Part shown: positions 26,416-34,839 of the stretch, piece by piece
Layout of the letters: each line of letters starts with the position of its first letter
Numbering within the stretch: position 1 is the stretch's first letter
Assembly (NCBI GenBank): GCA_019636625.1
Contig: JAHBXE010000011.1
Coordinates: forward strand, 1-64,000
Direction: 5' to 3'
Length of the DNA stretch: 64,000 bases
Source: Phycisphaeraceae bacterium
GTDB lineage: Bacteria; Planctomycetota; Phycisphaerae; Phycisphaerales; UBA1924
Translations under genes and position numbers: made by a program
The notes under the pieces: model-generated
What the model saw: only the letters and a program-made list of their open reading frames with translations
Database searches by the model: none
Told to the model about the DNA's origin: nothing

Positions 26416-27159
26416 TCACAACTTGCCGAAGAGGGGGGCCGCGGCGGGGAGTTCACGTCCGAGAACAGTGGTCAGGTAGGCGTTCAGAAGCTTTCCGGCG
26501 CGTTCGATGGAGGCGGGGTCGGCGTTGTCTGCGGGGTGGTCGAGGGTTCGGAGGAGGGCGAGGGTCTGGCCGCGGACCCGCCAGCGGGGGCCGGGTGGAG
26601 AATCCGCGGCGTCGGGCATGGAGGTGAAGCCGCCGAGGGATGGGGCAAAGGCGAGTTCGCCGGAGTTGGGGAGTGGGGCGCCGGAGAGGACGTCGCGCTG
26701 GAGCTCGGGTCGCCATCCGCATTCGTTGAGCGTGGCCCAGAGGAAGCGGAGGACGACCTTGCGTGGAGGGAGTTCGGCGGAGCTGAGGTGGCGAAGGGCG
26801 GTGAGGAGTGCATCGAAGAGCGCGGGATGCGGATCGCGGTCGTGGAGGGAGTGGCGGGCGACGTCGGCGATGTACATGGCGCTGTGGAAGGCTTCGAGGG
26901 AACGGGTGAGGCCCGGGAAGGTTTCCTGGAGGTCCCAAGCGGTGATGGTGGCGAGGTCGGAGGAAGGTTTGAGGATGGCGACGACTTCGCCACGGGTGAG
27001 GAGCTCGATGCCGCCGGAGAAGGGGGCCTTGTCGCGCTTGGCACCCTTGGCGATGCCGCGGATCACGCCGTGGTCGCGTGTGAAGAGGGAGACGGTCTGG
27101 CTGGTCTCGGACCAATCCCAGTGGCGGATGCACAGGGCCTGGTCGCGGGTGGAGGGCAT
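26416..27159 (-). CDS. recO: DNA repair protein RecO
   Basis: RecO anneals ssDNA and loads RecA with RecR. The N-terminal OB fold is visible in residues 1-80 (ALCIRHWDWSETSQTVSLFT, GVIRGIAKGAKR), followed by the helical C-terminal region (LDAFH-like segment, PPRKVVLRFLWATLNECG). The zinc-binding Cys cluster found in many RecO proteins is missing: only one Cys (near 147) occurs in that region. ATG at 27159 gives 247 residues, normal for RecO. The frame continues upstream to 27693 but is antisense to the dehydratase gene. Confidence 0.88.
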   Translation of the reverse strand: MPSTRDQALCIRHWDWSETSQTVSLFTRDHGVIRGIAKGAKRDKAPFSGGIELLTRGEVVAILKPSSDLATITAWDLQETFPGLTRSLEAFHSAMYIADVARHSLHDRDPHPALFDALLTALRHLSSAELPPRKVVLRFLWATLNECGWRPELQRDVLSGAPLPNSGELAFAPSLGGFTSMPDAADSPPGPRWRVRGQTLALLRTLDHPADNADPASIERAGKLLNAYLTTVLGRELPAAAPLFGKL

Positions 27160-27216
27160 GGGGGATGGTAGAGGAGGGTGTGGCGGAGACGATGGAGAGG
27201 CGGTATTGTCGGCGGC

Positions 27217-27657
27217 ATGCACTTTGACCTGGTGGACCGTGTGCTGGAGGTTGGGGGTGGGCGGATTGTCACGTTGAAGAACGTGTCGGCGTCGGAGGAG
27301 TATCTGCAGGATCACTTCCCGAGCTTTCCGGTGCTTCCTGGGGTGATGATGCTGGAGGCGATGGTGCAGGCGGGGCGGAAACTGGCGGAGGCGGAGGAGG
27401 GTGTGGGGAAGGTTCCGCTGGTGCTCGGGAAGGTGAGGGCGCTGAAGTACGGTCGGTTCGTGAAACCGGGGAGCGCCCTGCGCATCGAAGTGGTGCTTTC
27501 GAAGCGTGTGGGGGATGAGTTTGACTTCAAGGGAGAGGGGACGGTGCTGGAGCCGGGGGCCGTCGGGGAAGCACCGGTGGCGGTGAGCGGGAGGTTCATT
27601 CTGCGGCCGGCGCGGGTGGAATTGCCGGCGATTGTCGCCCCCCGGGGTGCGAACTAG
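27217..27657 (+). CDS. fabZ: 3-hydroxyacyl-ACP dehydratase (FabZ-like hotdog)
   Basis: Hotdog-fold dehydratase. HFPSFPVLPGVMMLEAMVQA (residues 38-57) matches the FabZ active-site block HFPGxPVxPGVLxxEAxAQ with catalytic His and Glu. FabZ removes water from 3-hydroxyacyl-ACP. ATG at 27217 gives 146 residues, the usual size. It leads a three-gene set with an ACP (50 bp downstream) and a second dehydratase, and is divergent from recO. No ketosynthase is in the set. Confidence 0.88.
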   Translation: MHFDLVDRVLEVGGGRIVTLKNVSASEEYLQDHFPSFPVLPGVMMLEAMVQAGRKLAEAEEGVGKVPLVLGKVRALKYGRFVKPGSALRIEVVLSKRVGDEFDFKGEGTVLEPGAVGEAPVAVSGRFILRPARVELPAIVAPRGAN

Positions 27658-27707
27658 AATGGCGGAATAGCCGGGGATCGGGGGCTCCCCCACAGGAAGC
27701 GTGCAGG

Positions 27708-28103
27708 ATGACTCGAGATGAGATCTTCGGGAAAGTCAGGGATGTGCTGGTCGATGCGCTGGCGGTCGATGACGATGAGGTGACACCGACGGCGACGCTG
27801 ACGGGGGACCTCGGGGCCGAGTCGATCGACTTTCTCGACATCGTGTTCAAGCTTGAGCAGGCGTTCGGGTTCAAGATCGGGCAGGGGGAGTTGTTCCCGG
27901 ACAACGTGCAGCAGGATCCGAAGTACGTGAAGGACGGGAAGGTGACGCCGGAGGGGATCGCGGCGCTCAAGGCTCGCCTGCCGCACGCGGACTTTTCGAA
28001 GCTCGAGGCGGACCCGCAGATCAGCAAGGTGGGCGGGATCTTCACGGTCGAGTCGATCGTGCGGTTCTGCGAGAAGAAGCTGGGGGCGGCGGCGGTTCGC
28101 TGA
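27708..28103 (+). CDS. Acyl carrier protein
   Basis: Carries acyl chains on a 4'-phosphopantetheine arm. The attachment site is S39 in GDLGAESIDFLDIVF, a variant of the usual DSL. At 131 residues it is about 50 longer than standard ACP; residues 75-115 are an insertion (VKDGKVTPEGIAALKARL) before the last helix GIFTVESIVRFCEKKLG. Together with the flanking dehydratases it looks dedicated to a specialised lipid, not general fatty-acid synthesis. Confidence 0.88.
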   Translation: MTRDEIFGKVRDVLVDALAVDDDEVTPTATLTGDLGAESIDFLDIVFKLEQAFGFKIGQGELFPDNVQQDPKYVKDGKVTPEGIAALKARLPHADFSKLEADPQISKVGGIFTVESIVRFCEKKLGAAAVR

Positions 28104-28116
28104 TGGGGACGTCGCG

Positions 28117-28629
28117 ATGCGCTGGATGTGGATTGACCGCATCGTGGAGTTGGTGCCGCGGGAGCGGCTGGTCGCGATCAAGAACGTGAGCCTGGCGGAG
28201 GAGCACCTGCACGACCACTTCGCGGCGGCGGAGGGCCGGGGTGCGCTGCCGATCATGCCCGCATCGCTCATCATCGAGGGGATGGCGCAGACGGCGGGGA
28301 TCCTGGTCGGGCACGCGGAAGGGTTCGCGGAGAAGGTGATCCTGGCGAAGGTGGGGTTGGCGGAGCTGGAGCGGGAGGTGACGCCGGGGCAGACGCTGCG
28401 GTACACGGCCGTGGTGCGGCAGATGGACCGGATGGGGGCGTCGACGGAGGGGACGGTGGAGGTGATGGACCATGCGCGGGGAGGGGTGTTTGAGAAGATC
28501 GGACGGGTGGACCTTATGTTCAGCCACCTGGACCAGAACATGTCCGGCGAGAAGTTCCCGGAGCACAACTTCGTGTTTGGGGAGTCGTTCAAGACGGTGC
28601 TGGCGATGAGCGGGGTGGCTTGGGGGTAG
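28117..28629 (+). CDS. Second FabZ/FabA-like hotdog dehydratase
   Basis: Starts 13 bp after the ACP gene. Has DHFAAAEGRGALPIMPASLI followed by IEGMAQTAG (residues 33-63): the catalytic His and Glu positions of the FabZ family are kept, with a longer loop and P-I-M-P in place of PVxPG. Length 170 residues. It could act on a different chain length or on the product of the first dehydratase. Conserved late segment FEKIGRVDLMFSHLD supports a real gene. Confidence 0.83.
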   Translation: MRWMWIDRIVELVPRERLVAIKNVSLAEEHLHDHFAAAEGRGALPIMPASLIIEGMAQTAGILVGHAEGFAEKVILAKVGLAELEREVTPGQTLRYTAVVRQMDRMGASTEGTVEVMDHARGGVFEKIGRVDLMFSHLDQNMSGEKFPEHNFVFGESFKTVLAMSGVAWG

Positions 28630-28959
28630 GGATGTGGCGGGTTTGGGGGGGCGTGGCTGTTTGCGTGGGCACGTGGGATGGGAGGAACGGGGCGAGCAGG
28701 CTTTTAGCCTGCCCCGTGTTGATCACTTTTTGTCCGGGGGTGTCGCTCGCCGAGCCTCGCTCCACGCCCCGGCTACTGACGAACAGGCCTTCGGCCTGAA
28801 GAAAGGGCCGGGGAGTTTCTGCGCGGACTTGTGAGTCGGGGGTGATGCTCGGGGGAGGCGACCCGAAGGAGGTGGCTTGGGAGAGGTGGCTCGGGGTGGA
28901 GAGCCCGGGGAATGGAGTTTGTAGATATGCGGGGAGCTTCGCGTCGGCGCGCATCTGGG
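28630..28959. repeat. Intergenic region with two short palindromes
   Basis: No gene seen. GGGGC-GA-GCAGGC-TTTTA-GCCTGCCCC (28689-28717) is a strong stem-loop with CAGGCTTTTAGCCTG at its core and may end transcription of the dehydratase set. CAGGCCTTCGGCCTG (28784-28798) is a second hairpin of the same style. Confidence 0.5.
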
Positions 28960-29355
28960 CTATCGCATGTATGTCCAGTGGAGGACAATGAAGGAGAACT
29001 GGGCGAGGTAGATGAGGCCGCAGGCGACGGCGGCGGAGTTGGCGATGAGGGCGAGTTCGGCGATCTTGAGGCCGGCGCGGGGGCGGTGGCGGGCGAGGTA
29101 CTCGCAGATGAGCAGGACGATGGTGAGGGTGCTGGCCTTGATGGCGACCATGCCGAGAACGCCGGCGTGCTCGATGGCCCAGCGGGCGACGGCGTTGAGT
29201 TCGCGGCCGCCGGTGCTCAGCACAAGGGTGGTGATGATGATGTCGAGGACGGCGAGGGCGAGGACCCAGGCGTAGTGGCGTGGGTAGGCGCCGCGGCGGG
29301 GCGGCCTTGCTTCGGTGGTTGGTGGCGGGAGGTAGTCGAGGCTGATCTGGGTCAT
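28960..29355 (-). CDS. Small membrane protein, DUF5658-like
   Basis: 131 residues with three likely membrane segments: WVLALAVLDIIITTLVLSTG, VLGMVAIKASTLTIVLLICEY and AALALIANSAAVACGLIYLA-like end. The pattern between them (GRELNAVARWAIEHAGVLGMV) resembles DUF5658 proteins, which have L-N-P-(I/V)-A-R-W. Function unknown. It is 30 bp downstream of aroDE on the same strand and may be co-transcribed. Confidence 0.7.
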   Translation of the reverse strand: MTQISLDYLPPPTTEARPPRRGAYPRHYAWVLALAVLDIIITTLVLSTGGRELNAVARWAIEHAGVLGMVAIKASTLTIVLLICEYLARHRPRAGLKIAELALIANSAAVACGLIYLAQFSFIVLHWTYMR

Positions 29356-29385
29356 GGCGGGCGGCTCATCGGCGCGCCCGTTCGA

Positions 29386-30996
29386 TCAGCCGGCGTGCTC
29401 GCGCACGAGGCGCTCGAAGAGGCGCGTGGGGGCCGGGGCGCCGGTCCACCGGGTGAACTGGGCCGCGGCTTGATCGACGAACATCGACACGCCGGAGAGG
29501 GTTCTTAAGCCCGCTTCGCGCGCGGCGCGAAGGAAGGGCGTTTCGAGGAGGGTGTAGATCGTGTCCATCACGATGGTTTGGGAAGGGAGCGCTCGCAGCA
29601 GTTCTGGGGAAAGTGGGGAAGCGTCCGGGGCGGGGCCATCTCTCATGCCCAGGGGTGTGCCGTTGATGATGAGGTCGAAGGGAACGGGAGACACGGGCTG
29701 AAACTCGGAGAGTGTGGCGGCGCGGGCGCCGGGTATGGAATCGGCGAGGGACTGGGCACGGGAGCGTGTGCGGTTGAGGATGGTGAGTTCGGCGGAGCGG
29801 AGGGCGTGGGCGGCGGCCTTGGCGACACCGCCGGCGCCGAGGAGGGCGATGCGCTTGCCACGGATCTCCCCCACTGCTTCGGCGATGGACCGGGCGAGAG
29901 CGGGTGAATCGGTGTTGGCGACCTCGATGCGGGCGGGCTCGCCGGTGGAGGTGCGTTCGATCGAGACGGTATTGGCGGCGTTGATGGCGTCGGAGGCGGC
30001 GTCGAGGGACCAGCGCTGTTCGCGGGCAAGGCGGACGATGTTCTCCTTGTGGGGGAGCGTGATACTCAGGCCGCGGAGGGAGAGGGTGGGATGGTGGATG
30101 AGTTCCAGGAGCGTGGCCTTGAGGGATTCGTAGCCGGGTGCGATGGGGAGGGGGAGGTACACACCGTCGTGGTTGACGGCATCGAAGCCGGCGTTGTGGA
30201 GGCGGGGTGAGAGGGAGTGCGAGACGGGAGAGCCGACGACGCCGTAGACGGAGGTGGTCGGCTTGATGGATCGGAAGCGGTAGAGGTTGAGGAGGTCGGC
30301 GATGGTGGGCTGGCCGGGGGCGGTGGCGGCGGAGGGGTGGAGGCTGGCGAAGGTGAGGAACCCGCCGAACTTGGGGGCGAGGATCCGGGACATGAGGCCG
30401 TGCTCACCCATGGCGAGGGCGATCATGGGACGGTCACGGTGGGCGAGGAGGTCGAAGAGTTCAAGGTTGTCGCGGATGGAGCGGGCGAGGAAGGCGACCT
30501 TGAGAATCTTCGCGGCGGCGTGCCTGGACATGGCCAGCACGCGGCGGGTGAGGTCGGCGGGACGACCCTGGAAGTCGTGCATGGAGAGGATGAGGGAGGT
30601 CTGCAGGTCGCGGATCTGCTCGGGGTGGTCGATCGCGAGGTTGATCTTCTGGCGGATGTTGGCGGAGCGGTCGTAGGTGGCGGCTTCGATGTCGATGTAG
30701 CGGGGCGGGTGTTCTTCCTTGCCGAAGGCGGTGCCGAGGCGCTCGAAGAGGGAGATGCGTGCATCGTCGGGACCGTCGTAATGGCCGCCTTCGGCGGCGA
30801 GGCGGCAGGTGGCGATACAAGGGAGGGGGCAATCGGAGATGAGGGCGACGATCGCCGGGACCTGGGCATCGTCGCCGGTGAAGAAGTCGTCGAGGCGGAA
30901 CTCGACGAGGTCGGCGCCGGCGGCCTTGGCGGCGTGGGCGTCGCGGAGGGCGGCGTCGGGGGAGGGGACGGGGATGGGGGTGCAGATCAGGGACAC
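29386..30996 (-). CDS. aroDE: Bifunctional 3-dehydroquinate dehydratase / shikimate dehydrogenase
   Basis: A fusion that catalyses steps 3 and 4 of the shikimate pathway. Residues 1-230 are type I dehydroquinase: general-base H140 in LSMHDFQ and Schiff-base K166 in KILKVAF. Residues 249-536 are AroE: GVVGSPVSHSLSPRLHNAGF (shikimate site), catalytic K317 in TLPHKENI, NADP loop GAGGVAKAAAHAL with NRTRSRA after it, and the late GVSMFVDQAAAQF. The fusion occurs in plants and some planctomycetes and chlamydiae. Both active sites look intact. Confidence 0.93.
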   Translation of the reverse strand: MSLICTPIPVPSPDAALRDAHAAKAAGADLVEFRLDDFFTGDDAQVPAIVALISDCPLPCIATCRLAAEGGHYDGPDDARISLFERLGTAFGKEEHPPRYIDIEAATYDRSANIRQKINLAIDHPEQIRDLQTSLILSMHDFQGRPADLTRRVLAMSRHAAAKILKVAFLARSIRDNLELFDLLAHRDRPMIALAMGEHGLMSRILAPKFGGFLTFASLHPSAATAPGQPTIADLLNLYRFRSIKPTTSVYGVVGSPVSHSLSPRLHNAGFDAVNHDGVYLPLPIAPGYESLKATLLELIHHPTLSLRGLSITLPHKENIVRLAREQRWSLDAASDAINAANTVSIERTSTGEPARIEVANTDSPALARSIAEAVGEIRGKRIALLGAGGVAKAAAHALRSAELTILNRTRSRAQSLADSIPGARAATLSEFQPVSPVPFDLIINGTPLGMRDGPAPDASPLSPELLRALPSQTIVMDTIYTLLETPFLRAAREAGLRTLSGVSMFVDQAAAQFTRWTGAPAPTRLFERLVREHAG

Positions 30997-31123
30997 GGGG
31001 CGAGTGTACGGGGATCGGAATCATGACCGAGCGGTGTTAGCAAGGACAGGCGAAGACGTTCGCTGTTGGCCCGGCCATCGGCGGCGAGCATCGAGCGTGG
31101 GGCATGCTTTGGCTTCCGTTTGT

Positions 31124-32446
31124 TTACGCGCGCGGTTCTGAGGTGGCGGCGGCGGTACCGGCGATGAAGCCGCTGGCCCAGGCCCATTGGAAGTTGAAGC
31201 CGCCGATGCGGCCGTCCACATCGCAGACTTCGCCGCAGAGGTACAGGCCGGGGCAGAGGCGGGATTCCATGGTGTCGAGGTGGAGTTCGGAGAGGGGGAC
31301 GCCGCCGGCGGTGACTTCGGCGAAGAGGTAGCCGCGGGAGCCGGTGATGGGGAGGGGCGTTTCGGTCATGGCGCGGGCGAGGGCGCGGCGGGCGTCGCGT
31401 GTCAGCAAGTGGGCGGGGAGGGAGGGATCGATGCCGGCGGAGCGGCAGATGGCTTCGGCGAGCCGGTCGGGGAGGCCGCGGTCGCGGAGGTAGCGGGCGG
31501 GGGAGAGTTTGCCGAGGCGTTGGAGGTCGGCGTCGGCCTGTTCGAGGGAGTGGGTCGGGAGGAAGTTGAGGACGAGTTGCGGCGCATCTGGCGCTGATCT
31601 GGGTGAGTCGGCGTTGTTCGCGCCGAGCCCCCCACCACCTCCTTCGGGGGGAGGGCGCAAGGCGAGAAAGTGGCGGCTGATGTCGAGGATGCTGGGGCCG
31701 CTGAGGCCGAGGTGGGTGAGGAGGGTGGAGTTGGTGAAGGACTTGAGGCGCTTGCCGGTGGCGGCGCGGAGTTCGACGGTGGCGGGGATGGTGATGCCGG
31801 AGAGTTGGCAGATCCAGTGGTCGCGGGGGAGGGTGAGGGGGACGAGGGCGGGAAAGGTCGGGGTGATGGTGTGGCCAAGGGAACGGGCGATTTCGTGGCC
31901 GCGGCCGTCGGAGCCGGTCTTGGGGAGTGACTTGCCGCCGGTGGCGAGGATGACGCGGCGGGCGAGGAGCGATGAACCGGCGGGGGGGTGAGGAGGTGAA
32001 CAGGAGATGAGGAAACCGGTGTCGTGCGTTTGAATGGATTCGACGCGGCAGGGATGGCGGAGTTCGACGTTGGCCTCGCGGGCGGCGGAGAGGAGCGCGT
32101 GGAGAACGGTGTGGGCGTCGTCGGTGATCGGGAAGAGTTTTCCGGTGTCCTCGCGTTTGAGTTCGACGCCGAGGTCTCGGAAGAAGTCGATGGTCTGCGG
32201 GACGTCGAAGCGGCGCAGGACCTTCTTGATGGCGTTGGGTGAACTGCCGGCGTACTGGCGTTCATCGACTTCGTGGTGGGTGACGTTGCAGCGGCCGCCG
32301 CCGGCGACGAGGATCTTGGCGCCGAGACGCTGGGCGCCGTCGAGGGCGAGGATGCGGAGGTTGGGGTTGGCCCGCCCCGCGGAGATGGCGGCCATGAGGC
32401 CGGCGGCGCCGGCGCCGATGACGGCGATGTCCACGGGTTGGCTCAC
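31124..32446 (-). CDS. FAD-dependent flavoprotein, HI0933/BaiN family
   Basis: The N-terminus VDIAVIGAGAAGLMAAISAG is an FAD-binding GxGxxG site, followed by the family mark GAKILVAGGGRCNVTH and the C-terminal GEVCDVDGRIGGFNFQWAWASG. GTG at 32446 is chosen because it sits right before the FAD motif and leaves a 16 bp gap to the upstream gene; a longer frame to 32599 overlaps that gene. Residues 235-250 hold a short Gly/Pro-rich insert (PPPEGGGGGLGANN). The reduced substrate of most members is unknown; BaiN acts on bile-acid-like steroids. Confidence 0.88.
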   Translation of the reverse strand: MSQPVDIAVIGAGAAGLMAAISAGRANPNLRILALDGAQRLGAKILVAGGGRCNVTHHEVDERQYAGSSPNAIKKVLRRFDVPQTIDFFRDLGVELKREDTGKLFPITDDAHTVLHALLSAAREANVELRHPCRVESIQTHDTGFLISCSPPHPPAGSSLLARRVILATGGKSLPKTGSDGRGHEIARSLGHTITPTFPALVPLTLPRDHWICQLSGITIPATVELRAATGKRLKSFTNSTLLTHLGLSGPSILDISRHFLALRPPPEGGGGGLGANNADSPRSAPDAPQLVLNFLPTHSLEQADADLQRLGKLSPARYLRDRGLPDRLAEAICRSAGIDPSLPAHLLTRDARRALARAMTETPLPITGSRGYLFAEVTAGGVPLSELHLDTMESRLCPGLYLCGEVCDVDGRIGGFNFQWAWASGFIAGTAAATSEPRA

Positions 32447-32462
32447 CGGCGACTGTACGGGA

Positions 32463-33404
32463 TCAGCGGCGGCGACGCGGGAGCAGCGAAGCGAAGCCGA
32501 GGAGGGCGAGGCTGGCCGGCGCCGGAACGAGGACGCCCGTGGCGTTGGTGGTGAGCGTCGTGTCGAGGCTGGCGGTGATGGCGTCGAGCGTGAGATCAAA
32601 GAGGACGTTGGCGATCAGGCCCGGCGGGAGGATGGTGGGAAGCTCGAGGGGGAACTGCGGGATGGCGACACCGGGTTCGACGGAGTTGGAGAAGGCAAAG
32701 GGCTGGACCGAGAGGAACTGCGCGGTGGAACCGTTGATGCTGAGCTGGCCCTCGAGCAGGAGGGGTGTGGGGACGGCGGGGATGGCGAAGGTGTTGCCGA
32801 GGAAGGAGAACTCGGCGGTGAGGTTGACCAGGGCGATGATGGAGAAGTCGTACGTGCCGGGGCCGGTGGTCACGAGCGAGCCTTGGGCGGGGATCAACTG
32901 CTCGGCGTCCAAGCGGGTGAGGGAGGCTTCACCAAAGGGGATGGTGAGGGGGACGCCGCCGATGTAGGTCGAGGTTGGGTTTCGCGTGCGGAAGGAATCG
33001 TAGAGCAGGGAGAGGTTGATGGGGAGCGTGACGGGACCGGTGCTGAGAAGGTTGACGGCGTAGTTGCTGAGGTTTACCAGGCCGCCGTCGGCTTCGAGGC
33101 TGAGGCGGAAGCCCCCGGAAGCGCGGGAGTTGATGGGGCCGGTCGCGCCGACGCCGAGGGTGACGTTGACCGGGACATTCTCCGTCGCGCCGAACGTGCC
33201 GAACAGACCTGGCTTGGTGCGGGTGCCTTCGGGGTTGCTGGTGGGGTCCCAGTTGCCGACGAGGGTGCCGGTGGTGTCGATATCGATGCCGGCGGTGCCG
33301 GAGAGGCCGCTGGGCGGGGCGTTGAGCGTGAAGTCGAAGATCTGGGCGGAAGCAAGGTGCGAGCAGGCGCAGAGCGCGAGCGCGGCGGACATCCATTGGC
33401 GCAT
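32463..33404 (-). CDS. Secreted protein with PEP-CTERM-like C-terminus
   Basis: GGAGGG six bases before ATG at 33404 fixes the start and gives a signal peptide (WMSAALALCACSHLASAQ). Residues 25-290 are beta-rich, low in charge. The end VPAPASLALLGFASLLPRRRR has the three parts of a PEP-CTERM-like signal: a Val-Pro-x-Pro motif, a hydrophobic span and an Arg-rich tail, which would be cut by an exosortase. No exosortase gene is in the window. The only protein here of this type; function unknown. Confidence 0.85.
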   Translation of the reverse strand: MRQWMSAALALCACSHLASAQIFDFTLNAPPSGLSGTAGIDIDTTGTLVGNWDPTSNPEGTRTKPGLFGTFGATENVPVNVTLGVGATGPINSRASGGFRLSLEADGGLVNLSNYAVNLLSTGPVTLPINLSLLYDSFRTRNPTSTYIGGVPLTIPFGEASLTRLDAEQLIPAQGSLVTTGPGTYDFSIIALVNLTAEFSFLGNTFAIPAVPTPLLLEGQLSINGSTAQFLSVQPFAFSNSVEPGVAIPQFPLELPTILPPGLIANVLFDLTLDAITASLDTTLTTNATGVLVPAPASLALLGFASLLPRRRR

Positions 33405-33547
33405 GACAACCCTCCGAGAACACTTCAACATGCCCCAGGATGGCGACGGTGCCAGTTTTTTCTGGACTTTCTGGAGAGTGGACGGCTGGAGGACCGGCGA
33501 CGCGTGAAGCTGGGGAAGGCCGGGGAGGGGGGAGGGGGGAGGGGGGG

Positions 33548-34639
33548 TCAGAGCTCGGCAAGGCGGCGGGCGGTTTCGTGTTCCATCAGATCCTTCATGA
33601 GCTTGCTGAGGTCCCCGGCGAGGATGTCGCGGAGGTTGTACTCGCCCGGGAGGCGTTCATCGGCGGCGATGCCGTCCTTGTAGCGGTACGTGCGGATCTT
33701 CTCGGATCGGTCGCCCGTGCCGATCTGGCCCTTGCGGGCGGCGGAGCGTTCGGCGTGCTGGCGCTGACGTTCGGCTTCGTAGAGGCGGGCCATGAGGAGG
33801 CGACGGGCGCGTTCGCGGTTTTGCTGTTGGCTCTTGGCCTCCATCATCTTGATGATGATGCCGGTGGGCTTGTGGTGGATCTGCCAGGCGGTTTCGACCT
33901 TGTTCACGTTCTGGCCGCCCGGGCCCTGGGCGCGGGTGGCGAACTCCTCGACCTCGTTGGCCCAGTCGATCTTCACATCGACGTTCTCAGGTTCGGGGAG
34001 GACGGCGACGGTAGCGGTGCTGGTGTGAACGCGGCCCTGGGCTTCGGTGGCGGGGACTCGCTTGACGGAATGGACGCCGGCCTCGAAGGCCATTTCGGAC
34101 CAAACGCCTTCGCCGCGGATGCTGGCGACGGCGCTGCGGATGCCGCCGGCGTCGGATTCGAAGGTGATGTCGAGGGGCTCGAACGTCCAACCCTTCTTCG
34201 CGGCGTACTTCTGATACACCTCGAAGAGGTCGCGTGCCCAGAGGGCGGCCTCATCGCCGCCGGTGCCGGCACGGATTTCGAGCATGACGGAGCCGACCTT
34301 GCGGTCGTCGGTGGTGACGAGAGCGGACTTGACCTGGTTCAACAGGCTTGCGGCGCGGGACTCGACACCCGGGAGCTCTTCGCGGGCCAGCGCGGCATAG
34401 TCGGGGTCGGTGTTGGAGGCGATGGCGGCGCGGAGTTCGGCGGCCTCGGCCGAGGCGCGGCGGAACTCGCGGTAGGACTCGACGACCGGGGCGAGGGCGG
34501 ACTTCTGGATGGAGAGCTCGCGAACCTTGCGGTGATCGACGACGACTTCGGGGCGCTCCAACTGCGAGGCGAGGCGGTCGTGCTCGGCGGCCATTTCGTC
34601 GAGCTTGGCGATGACGCGGTCTGGGAGGGATTCGGGCAT
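33548..34639 (-). CDS. prfA: Peptide chain release factor 1
   Basis: Releases the peptide at UAA/UAG codons. The PCRF domain covers residues 10-115; HSVKRVPATEAQGRVHTSTA holds the RF1 P-x-T codon-recognition motif. The catalytic GGQ is in RAQGPGGQNVNKVETAWQIH, unlike the common GAGGQHVN form. 363 residues, the normal length. Stop 33548 and the next start 33404 are 143 bp apart. PrmC, which methylates GGQ, is not in the window. Confidence 0.93.
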   Translation of the reverse strand: MPESLPDRVIAKLDEMAAEHDRLASQLERPEVVVDHRKVRELSIQKSALAPVVESYREFRRASAEAAELRAAIASNTDPDYAALAREELPGVESRAASLLNQVKSALVTTDDRKVGSVMLEIRAGTGGDEAALWARDLFEVYQKYAAKKGWTFEPLDITFESDAGGIRSAVASIRGEGVWSEMAFEAGVHSVKRVPATEAQGRVHTSTATVAVLPEPENVDVKIDWANEVEEFATRAQGPGGQNVNKVETAWQIHHKPTGIIIKMMEAKSQQQNRERARRLLMARLYEAERQRQHAERSAARKGQIGTGDRSEKIRTYRYKDGIAADERLPGEYNLRDILAGDLSKLMKDLMEHETARRLAEL

Positions 34640-34839
34640 GTGGATTCAGAGGGTACGCAGAGGTCGCGAAGAGTGACGCAGCGGCGCGGAGACGACAACG
34701 TGTCTCGAGCGGGAAGTCGGGGCTCCGACAACAGAACTGACGGCGCTGGCTTCAACGATGCCGTCGGCTGGCGTGCGGAGGAACTCGGGCTTCTGCATGC
34801 TTGCGTTGGCCGCGTATCATGCGGCCCCTGGAAACTGCC

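Noticed and set aside
27160-27693. Extended N-terminus for RecO
   Set aside because: It is antisense to the dehydratase gene and has no RecO similarity; ATG at 27159 gives normal length.
32447-32599. Upstream extension of the BaiN-like flavoprotein
   Set aside because: It overlaps the end of the PEP-CTERM-like gene in another frame; GTG at 32446 sits right before the FAD motif.
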